Source of the DNA: Cladorhizidae sp. MBARI D1340-BT2
Taxonomy: Eukaryota; Porifera; Demospongiae; Poecilosclerida; Cladorhizidae
DNA length: 64,000 bases
Assembly: GCA_028752905.1 (NCBI GenBank)
Contig: JAQNBH010000009.1
Location: forward strand, 26,830,370 to 26,894,369
Reading direction: 5' to 3'
The position numbers were made by a program, and so were the translations under genes. The notes under the pieces are model-generated. The model did not search any database. It had not been told where the DNA came from and saw only the letters and a list, made by a program, of their open reading frames with translations. The stretch's first letter is position 1, and every line of letters starts with the position of its first letter. Positions 55,776 to 64,000 of this stretch are shown piece by piece.

Positions 55776-55939
55776 GCGAACCTTGTACTGTAACTTACCA
55801 ACACTTACTTTTTGCCCAAAATTTCTTGCACCATAATGCTCAGCTCATGATACCACTTTTAGCTACACCTGGTGTATTTAGAAACTCTATGGGATTTTAG
55901 TACAATACAACAGTGGGCGTGGCATGTTTCCATGACAAC

Positions 55940-57535
55940 TCCTGCGACTGAATCAGTTGGGCTTCTTTCTCTGAAGTATAGCAAGTTTTGGGGGGTAACT
56001 ATGAGTGAGAATGGACCCCCAAAAAGTCCCAATGGTCCAAGGAACCACCATGCTGACAAAGCAGCTGTAGCAAGAGCTGCTAAACAGCAGAGGGAGGAGG
56101 TTCACTTACATTCAAGCAGTCTTGGTGAGCTTGATGAATTGTTTGCTTTCCCTCGGATACTGCCATCATCTGAAGATGAGTTTGAGCCAGAGAACGAATT
56201 TCTTTTCTCAGAAGATGCACAAGAGGCATATAGTGAGTGGATGCATTGCCAGCCAAAGGACACTGTTAGAATGATTGCCATTACCATAATGGATATATTT
56301 CGAAAGCGTTTTGGCCTAACTTATGTTGCTACAGCTACTGAAGCTGGTTTAGTGGTTGGTTTCAATGAAAAGACAATCAGAGGCTGGATGAAAGATTTCT
56401 ACCAGTGCAAGGGAGAGTTTACTGGATCAGTACAAGGCAAGCACATTTGGCCATATGTTGTGGATGATGAACACTGCAGATTGAAAGCATTGGCATGGTT
56501 ATGTAAAGGAAAAGTGAGCCAGTTATGACTGATGCAAAATTTGCAACCTGGGTAAATTCAGAGATGTTACCAAATTCTCACTTACCACCTGGTTTTTCTC
56601 GTTCCATCACTCCACAAACAGCCAGAAATTAGCTGTATGATCTTGATTTCTCACCTACATCTCTAAAGAAAGCCATATACTTTGACGGTCTTGAGCATGA
56701 TGATGGGAGAGAATATCGTCGCATGTATCTGCGGAAAATTGAAATCTTGGAGTTAACTCACTTGCCACCTCCTTTATGTGTAGATGGAGTGACCGAGGAA
56801 ACAATTGGCAATCCAGATGCACTGCGATGCTTGGTGTTATTATACCATGATGAATCAAGCTTTCATTCCAATGAAGGCCAGTCATGGTAATGGGGAGAGG
56901 AGGGAAAGTTGGCTATTCATCCCAAAGGTGCTCTTCGTGGTTGATGATCAGTGACTTCATTGATGAACACAATGGCTTTTTCGTCTAACCCCACACGAAC
57001 ATGATGAAGCTAAGGAAACACACCCAGATATTCCTATGGCAGCAAGAGTTGTTTTTAAGTTCGGAGCACTTGGTCAATGATAATGGAGCAGGTTGAATTT
57101 TCCGTAACTGGAAGTGGTAAACAGAACGGCCTGCTAAAAGTGCTCCAAGAAAACAATGTTAACACTACTGGCATGTTGAAAGCAGACATGATCAAGAAGC
57201 TTGAGACAATGGATGACTTTCAAACCAAAAAATCGAAGGTGGAAGAGCTTTTCACAAGCAGGGAGTACAGAGCAATATTTCTGCCAAAATTCCACTGCTA
57301 ACTAAATCCCATTGAACATGTGTGTGGTCAAGCAAAACAGTATACATGTGATTACTCGTTTAATGGTTTGGAGAAATTATACATACTGCAATGGATTCAG
57401 TTAGTATTCAGCAGACAGAAAAATACGTGAGTACACAGAGCATACAGAGAAGAGATAACAGTTGGAAAAGAAATGCAAGGTGCTTATAAAAAGTACAAAA
57501 GTCATCGTCATGTCCCTGAAACTGAACTAAATTAT
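55940..57535 (+). pseudogene. DDE transposase (Tc1/mariner-like, D-D-E) pseudogene
   Basis: It starts MSENGPPKSPNGPRNHHADK (56002). An HTH-like region follows (FRKRFGLTYVATATEAGLVV-GFNEKTIRGWMKDFY). After a frameshift near 56515 the core begins: KAIYFDGLEHDDGREYRRMY, LYHDESSFHSNEGQSW (Asp motifs), MISDFIDEHNG, and LPKFHC-stop-LNPIEHVCGQAKQY (Glu motif in NPIE). Stops at about 56630, 56888 and 57300 and frameshifts in 56940-57060 disable it. The tail KYKSHRHVPETELN ends at about 57530. This type of long DDE protein with YFDGLEH and NPIE motifs occurs in fungi and invertebrates; the clade name is uncertain. Confidence 0.8.
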
Positions 57536-57854
57536 TGTCCATTTATCTGTAAAAAAAAATTCTTGAAATCTGTTTTAACAGTTTTACCGATGACTAAATG
57601 CACCATACATAACCTCACTTGCAAGAAAATTTACCTCATGGAAAGGGTCATTTGTGAGGTCAAAGTTCAATTATCATGTTTTTCCATCTCCTTCCAGTTG
57701 TCCTCGTCATTTATTGCTTGCATATACTTAGTGAGGGCCTATCCCAAGGCTCAACAGAACAACACAAATGACATTAGCGGTTTGACTGAGAAGGGACTTT
57801 GGAGCTGCTTGACCACAACATCACCTTCTTTATGGCGAGAGCAGTGACAAAGAA

Positions 57855-57970
57855 AATACAGTGATGCACATACATAGAAGATAATGCTGTGAAGCACGTA
57901 TACATAGAAGATGATGCTGTGAAGCAGATATACATAGCTGTGAAGCAGGTATACATAGATTATGATTCTG
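57855..57970. repeat. ~36-bp tandem repeat
   Basis: Three to four units of ATACATAGAAGATGATGCTG+TGAAGCAGGT with a truncated third unit. Confidence 0.8.
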
Positions 57971-58614
57971 TGTACCTGTAGATGATAGTGATTCAGATCA
58001 GTTGCCAGGCGAGTGAGATGAAGTCAGTACATATTGATAGCTAAACAGTGAAAGAATTGCAATAACTATATACTCTATATAATAACAAAGTTGATAACTT
58101 GAACATTATACCAGCTGTAGCTCTTATCATTTTGTATATTATATTGCTAGCTAAATTATCTGGTAATAAAATATGGTATTTCTCTTTAACAAGTTTTCTG
58201 CCGCATACTTAAGATCTACATTCCCAACTAACTTTCCTCCATCTCCAAAAGGTTCTTATCCTACCTGGTACTCTCCTCTACTGCTACCTTCCTCTCGTCC
58301 AACCTATTGCTTAGATATTGAAGTAACAAGCGAAAGAACATCTTCTAAATGATTATTATCAGGTGACATGAATATTTCTATTTCAATCAACTGTTTTGTT
58401 TTTAGTGCTAATGTTTCTAGTGAAATACGTTTGTGTCCATCAGGGCCGAAGTATTTAAGTTGAAATGTTGGCACTAAATACACAAACCTGATTGAAAGAA
58501 TATTTATATTTCATGATGTAATTGTTAGGCAGTTAAATGTCATCACAAAGGTAAAGATCTCACATGTGTCAGAGGCAATTGTCTGTCACCTGTGTTGAGT
58601 TAAAAAGTAAAAAC
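57971..58614. other. Non-coding stretch
   Basis: No gene or repeat recognised. Confidence 0.4.
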
Positions 58615-58880
58615 AACAACCTGTTGTTATGATTTTGGAGCTCCATAAATTCTGCATACCTCATTCTATGAAGTTTATATATAGCTCAAACGATAGCTCT
58701 CTCTGTGTGCTCTCTTGTAATACCAAAACTGATGCACAAATATAAATATTTCAGTTACAGGCAGTCAAAGTTGTGGACCTCAATTCCTGCAGGCCCCAAT
58801 TTTCTGCAGTTCTAGTAAGTGCTAGACATCAGTGGCTCGAGGAAGCCCTCGGTTCTAGTATTATTGGCAGGTGCTATTTT
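58615..58880 (+). repeat. Dispersed repeat R1, diverged copy
   Basis: GGAGCTCCATAAATTCTGCA, TATATAGCTCAAACGATAGC, TCTCTGTGTGCTCT and CATCAGTGGCTCGAGGAAGC follow R1 in order with many differences. It is the most diverged of the clear copies. Confidence 0.6.
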
Positions 58881-59108
58881 AGGAAGACCGGCATAGATAT
58901 GGGATTTCATGAGCATATATATAACCGGAGATGAAGTCACTCCTACAGTACATGTGAAAGGAGGGTGGGGCTCTATTATTTTATTTTTACCAACATGGAT
59001 GCCAACATTGACGAATTGTATGTTGTTGTTATTATAATACCAATAATTATTCCTGCTGTAGGCTAGAGTATGTAGTCGAAACTTCTAGGGAATACAATTT
59101 GAAGTTGA

Positions 59109-59640
59109 TTATTCAGGTGACTTTAATGTTATTATGTCAAGATAGAGTTCATTGAGATAATTTGAATGTCTGAAAAGGGTCTTCAGTGGAATTTCTGTGC
59201 TGCCATCCAATAGTCCAAGTACACCTGCCTTCTTCCATCCTTTAACACAGGTGGTGAAGAAGTTATACATCTTCACTAGCCACGTGGTTGAGCGAAAATC
59301 AACTTCAACATCTTCAAGTTGCTTACCACTCTCAAGTTGTTTCTTCACAGCATCAACATCTCCAAGCTGCTTCCCACTCTCAAGTTGTTGCATCATTGTA
59401 GTATCTGATTTTTTTGGCTGACCTTTTGACCGTTAGATGAAGTGGCTGAATACAATGTCATGTTAGCAGGAACTAGAACAAACTTGCAATTTAATGACGA
59501 TAACTCGTGTTTGACCTTCTGTGTCACTTGCCCTCTTAAAACACCAGGGCCTTGTGTGTAGCAGCTACTTGCAGTTCTGCTCGTTTTTTCACAACATATT
59601 GAGCAATGCCTTCCTCAATCAACTTCAAAGTTTATTGCTC
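59109..59640 (-). pseudogene. pogo/Tigger-like DDE transposase C-terminal fragment
   Basis: On the minus strand LNCKFVLVPANMTLYSATSS (resembling the PANCTD-x-x-Q-P-L-D end of the DDE_1 core) is followed after breaks by QLESGKQLEDVEVDFRSTTW, LVKMYNFFTTCVKGWKKAGV, the helix W-L/I-V-x-M/L-Y...GW/F-x-K/R-AGI typical of pogo-like C termini. QLESGKQL is duplicated in tandem (about 42 bp). Assignment is by motif style, from memory of the family; no catalytic residues are covered. Confidence 0.5.
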
Positions 59641-60377
59641 ATTGAACCAGTGCTTTGGATTCTATGATAAACAAAAGTTTAATTTCTTCTTTGTAGTTAG
59701 TGGCTACCTGAAGCCCAGTACTTAATGAAATATTGTCTGCTAGGCAACTTCACAATCCTAATAATAGCTGCTCATAAAGTGTCATGGCCTAGGATCAGTA
59801 GTGGAATCTGGTAGTTGGACATTTTCCGAGAGAAATCTCGAGGTACACCTATTTCATGGTACAAGGGTGCCATACAGAATTACTGAATACAAGTTGTTAA
59901 AAGAGATCTGAAAATTCCTGCCAAAGTCACTGGCGGTGCAGAGGTCAAAGTTTTTACTAAGAATTAATACAATGAACCAGTAGAGGGGAAGTTCCTCTAT
60001 GTTACTGCAAACATCGCTCCAGTCATGAGAGAGAGGACAGATTTGGTACAAAAATTTCTTAGCAGGTTGTTAATTTAGCAAAAAAAACTCGCTAAATTCG
60101 CAAGACTTTGTACCCGCTAAAACCACTCCCTCCTACATTGCTGCCACATCCGGTCAGGAAACTCACGTGGTGGATAACTAGCCAGCTAACCCAAATAACA
60201 ACCCCACATGAGTCTTAGCATCCTGATGAAGGCTAGAGCATCTAACCCAAACTCATATAATGTTCTGGATGAATTGGTATTCGGTGTACGGTGCAAGTTT
60301 CTGGTACAGGATTGAAGGCAGAGATGAATATTGCAGTTCTTTTAAACATTGCGCGATTCCCCACATGTCAACCTAGA
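59641..60377. other. Non-coding stretch
   Basis: No gene or repeat recognised between the pogo-like fragment and the FTSJ3-like exon. Confidence 0.4.
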
Positions 60378-60673
60378 ATGGGAAAGAAGACAAAACTAAG
60401 GAAGAAATGAAGAGGTTTTATCACTCGACCAAAGTGACAAGGCTACAGAGCAATATCTGCCTTTAAACTGGTGAACTGAACAGAAAGTATCACTTTCTTC
60501 AATCTTCTCGTGTTCTGATTGACTTATGTACAGCTCCTGGGAGATGGGCCCAAGTGGCAGCCAAGACTATGCCTATGTCCTGTCTTATTCTGGGTGTCGA
60601 TCTGGTGCCCATCAAGTAGATCCCAAATAACATTACTAAACAGGAGGATATGACTAAAGCTAGATGCAAACAG
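60378..60673 (+). pseudogene. FTSJ3/SPB1-like first exon (rRNA 2'-O-methyltransferase), broken
   Basis: MGKKTKLRKK at 60378, then in shifted frame [39 protein letters not shown] (SAM-binding motif I, usual DLCAAPGGW), [40 protein letters not shown], meeting a donor CAG|GTGAGC at 60673. This is the N terminus of the FtsJ-type nucleolar methyltransferase that modifies pre-rRNA. Lesions: frameshift after KLRKK, a stop in HFLQ-region frame, Gly to Arg in motif I, and a stop after VPIK. The catalytic Lys of SAFKL remains. The downstream exons were not found, so this is an orphaned duplicate. Confidence 0.8.
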
Positions 60674-63590
60674 GTGAGCATCAGAAAGGAATCATCCAAC
60701 CGTAATTTGTTTTGGACCCACCATTATGTCCAAAACAATTTAGGGTGATTGGCAAAACCCTGCTTAGTAGTGATCTAGCTTGTGGGAAACAAACCAAAAA
60801 TTCGTATTGAGGTTGATGTCAAACAGGATTGATCCAGTTTTTGTTGGTTTTATGGCCATGCATGCAAATATATTTGTGTGCAAGGATTATTATCTTAACC
60901 AAACTAGCAGTTGTTTGCTACCCTTGCTGCCTTACCACTATTGCTCATTCTGGCATAAACTTACCCCCATGCAAATGATTGCTAGGGGTGGTGCTCTCTG
61001 AGTAAGGGTATAGAAGCTCTGACAACTGGTGAATTAGCTTTAGTTAGACGTAAAGGAAGATTGTTTGTCTTGTCAGAATGAAGTTATACTGTGTAGCAAG
61101 AAATTTCAGAGGTGGAATTTAAAAAAAACACCTGCTAGACTATAATTTTGGCTGGTCTGATTAGAATGCTATATGTGCGAACATATAGCCAGCCACACCC
61201 ATCTTACAGTTGCTGATATCTGGGCTGCTAGTAGTGGGGGTAGCTGTTAAGTGTATGTTATACTCGTGATTGCTTTGCTGTGTTGCCTGATCATTTTTTA
61301 AGAGCTTTTCAAACTCTTTGATGCTAACAGTAAATTTGTATCTGCTGAACACTGGTATGCATATCTATTCCTTGCCTCATTTAGTGATTGCTAGGGTGGA
61401 CACCTGAAAATTGTAGTTGTCATGGTAAATGCTGGTGCGCTATATGCTGCTCACACTAGCGATGCTTGCATCAATTTTGTGGTAGTTTGAACATGAAATT
61501 GCTTGAATGGATTCAAGTTCCATTCAGTTCCAGTTGTTCAATTAACACATGGTGGTGTGCTTTCCGCTAAAAGTATCTCCAAGGAAGAATTGAATGTGGA
61601 AAGTTTGGTGGAGGCAGTGATGAACTTTCTTTGTATATGTCTGTATCTAACTTCATTGGTTCATTAATTAATGGGTAGAGTTTTATAATTTAGGTGAAAT
61701 TTTAATTTCAAGCTGTGGGTGAAACTTCAGTGTCAGAGTTCAATGTAACCCAGAGTGATGCAAATATCATGACATAATTATTGTGAACTGCCCTCAATTC
61801 TATGAATGAAAACAGAATTGCCTTATCTCTCTCACTGCTTCTAAGGGGGGAGTATACCATTTTTTAAATTATTCTTTTCCTGTTATTGTATACCTTCACT
61901 ACTATACTAACTGCATTTCAAGTTTATACGTTTTTTGTCTATCATTCTTGAGTTATGATACTTTGTATCCATCCATTTCATCGCCCACCTCTGCGCGTTG
62001 AATTAGAAGAAACCAGAATAATGCAGTAAGTTGGATCATTCCTAATACAATAAACATATATGGCCAAGACTTGAAACTTGCCTAAAATATCACTCAGTGC
62101 TATTCCGTAATTTATGCACTATCTGGCAAAGGGGGCTATAAAAGTCTGCTCCTGCGCATGCCACGTTGTTGTTCCCCAGTTCTCAACTTTGATGGCATCT
62201 CTGTGTGATTGTAGTGCGATTCTAATCACTGCAGCATTCTGGTTGTCGTCGGAAGAAGAGACTCATTACATAAAACCGTGTAACTATTTCAATTTTTGTC
62301 GGTTGTAATTAAGCTCTTGCATTGCTTTGTGTTTTGAATAGTCCCACCCCTAAACCAGTCGTTTTCTGATGAGATATAGTCAAGTCTGACAGCATAAAAA
62401 TGAAATTGGTAGATTGGGATATTGAGAAGAAAAAAATTAATTCAAGAAAACTTTTGAAAGCATGCATCTCACTCTGACATCGCTGGTGTTGTAATGCCTC
62501 TTTCCTTATGACCATTTTTGTGTTTTTTCTCTCTAAAAACAAAATACCAGAACTTTTTAATGCTTCATTGATTTTTACTCATTTAGGTCACAAAAGATAG
62601 CCTCTTCTGTGTGCTTTGTGTATCAATCAACTAATTACTTTCAATAGCAATGAGGCCATTAAAAATACAATAATAATAATATAAAAATATGGCTAACCAC
62701 CAAGTTAACAGCAATCACAGATACTGTAATGTTTCTATATATATTTCTCCTACTAGTCCAATTTGAATACTAGCATGTGAAATGAGCCCACAAGACTGGA
62801 CTCTTATTTCGTAAGAAAAGGGATGAATTATCATGAGAGAGAGAAAATAAAGATCTTCCAGAAAATATAAAAATATTTACCAATGTAAAAAAATTGACTT
62901 AGAAACAATTATTCACTTCTGTGAGAAACAATGTTATTTACCCTTCTTCTCATCCATTTTCAACTGGTATATAATGAACTATCAGCATTAAATCTATCAT
63001 AACTCAAGAGGTTCATATTCAGCTGACACTTGAACCAGTTAGTATATCAGTGAAACAGTAAAAAAAATTAAAATAAATTGTAGGTAAAATAAAGCGGTCT
63101 TGTCCTCCCGTTTAATAGAACTTGTTAGTTGGATGGAAGTTAAAATCCCTTACTATATATCTATATATCTCCCCCACCTAAGAGGAGGAAAGTATTGTAT
63201 GCTACATACTAGTCGAACATTTGCTGACATGGTCCCAAGCGTTTGATAATTTCCTTCTCATGGCTGAGATATCACTCCTCTGAGACATAGCAGTGCTAAC
63301 AACTTGTGAAGAAAAACTAGAACAACTTATCTCCCAGACATTTGCATTAATAAAGATTTTTTAAGTATTAGTAGTAGTAGTAGAGTAGTAGTAGTAGTAG
63401 TAACAATCCGATCTGGCTGAAATTCAGTCCTAACCTGTATTTTGTACCTCTGACCCTCTGACCACAGTGTCATTGGGACACTGATATCATCTACCTGGAG
63501 AGGTTTTATGGGAAATTCCAAGATGTATTTATTCTGTATTTAAATATTTAAAAACTTCATTTGTAAAAATATTAATATATTGTAGGTGAA
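60674..63590. other. Mostly non-coding stretch
   Basis: A piece at about 61430-61620 (NAGALYAAHTSDACINFVVV; THGGVLSAKSISKEELNVES) is open in parts and may be a gene remnant I cannot name. About 62585-62640 resembles a scrap of R1. Otherwise AT-rich, no feature. Confidence 0.35.
63366..63402. repeat. (TAG)n microsatellite
   Basis: About eleven TAG units with one interruption. Confidence 0.9.
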
Positions 63591-63593
63591 AGA

Positions 63594-63779
63594 ATGTCTT
63601 ATACCCAACCCACAATGAACCATCGAAATGAGACAGTTAAGCGGCTGGTCCTTTTCTCTAGTGATGAACATCAGATGCTACTATGTGAGGCCCACGACGT
63701 CAATGGTGCTCACCAAGGGCAAAAGCGTACCTTAGTACGACTGACCACAGGATTAATACTGGACTACTGTGGTTATTAG
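63594..63779 (+). pseudogene. Integrase H2C2-like zinc-domain fragment
   Basis: After an acceptor-like TTGTAG at 63586 the frame RLVLFSSDEHQMLLCEAHDV-NGAHQGQKRTLVRLTT carries H-D-x3-GAHQG-x-x-R-T, the first half (two His) of the zinc-binding domain of Ty3/Ginger-type integrases. It stops at 63777-63779 before the two Cys. A single exon fragment; the parent element lies elsewhere or beyond the window. Confidence 0.45.
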
Positions 63780-64000
63780 TTGGGTAAGAATAGTTTAGTG
63801 CACAGCATCTATAATTAAATGTCAACATGGATGTGCAAGTGATGATGAGGCTTTAAATACACATCAATCTTACTGGTTGTAAGAAATAAGATAAATAATG
63901 GATTTTTTTATACTCATACCATATTATGAGCAGTGAGCATTATATCTTGTTCGCAACTTTAAAGCTTAAGTAAGAAACTCGTAAATCGTGTAACAAAATT

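Noticed and set aside
1..64000. CRISPR array or prokaryotic operon
   Set aside because: No regularly spaced repeats with unique spacers, no ribosome-binding sites; introns and transposons show a eukaryote. The regular arrays are minisatellites without spacers.

Overview
This is eukaryotic DNA, most likely from a sponge or another early-branching marine invertebrate. It is AT-rich and has GT-AG introns, no operons, and a dense mix of DNA transposons (piggyBac, Ginger/KRBA2-type, hAT, Tc1/pogo-like), Ty3-related LTR retrotransposons, a LINE and many minisatellites. The species cannot be read from the sequence, and no complete host gene is certain.

Layout. 1-1947 is the right end of a piggyBac-like element coming from outside the window. 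1974-4052 is a second piggyBac with terminal inverted repeats (TIRs) and TTAA target sites, lacking its catalytic core. 5098-9961 is the most interesting unit: a TIR-bounded Ginger-type transposon coding, in order, an HHCC/DDE integrase, a GPY/F-like basic domain, a cysteine-rich domain, a Ulp1/SENP-like cysteine protease and a PHD finger. It is intron-rich and carries a few stops. A 24-bp minisatellite follows, then a probable host gene on the minus strand (about 12.8-10.9 kb) with a 14-residue coiled-coil repeat exon. 12.8-18.8 kb is almost featureless. A decayed tandem array, a third piggyBac (minus strand, broken) and a hAT element (21991-25037) follow. 26-33 kb holds a dispersed/foldback repeat family and two decayed tandem arrays.

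33.3-46.0 kb is a near-perfect 6.0-kb tandem duplication. A Ty3-related LTR element (minus strand, TCATG target duplications) sits inside a 32-bp minisatellite. Its right LTR was hit by a 965-bp hAT derivative. The whole block was then duplicated, apparently by unequal exchange in the minisatellite, because the middle array is a chimera of the two outer ones. One copy later gained a 199-bp inversion and the other lost 10 bp. 46166-50900 is an unrelated LTR element with GACAC target duplications. In both LTR families the integrase remnants lie upstream of reverse transcriptase, the Gmr1-type order, with SCAN-like Gag; both have lost the integrase core.

51-64 kb holds tandem repeats, a decayed G3E (CobW-type) GTPase pseudogene, a LINE fragment, a DDE transposase pseudogene, a pogo-like remnant, a broken first exon of the rRNA methyltransferase FTSJ3/SPB1, and an integrase zinc-domain fragment. 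Nearly every coding signal is a mobile-element relic. The joint story is one of nested insertion, internal deletion and minisatellite-driven rearrangement.
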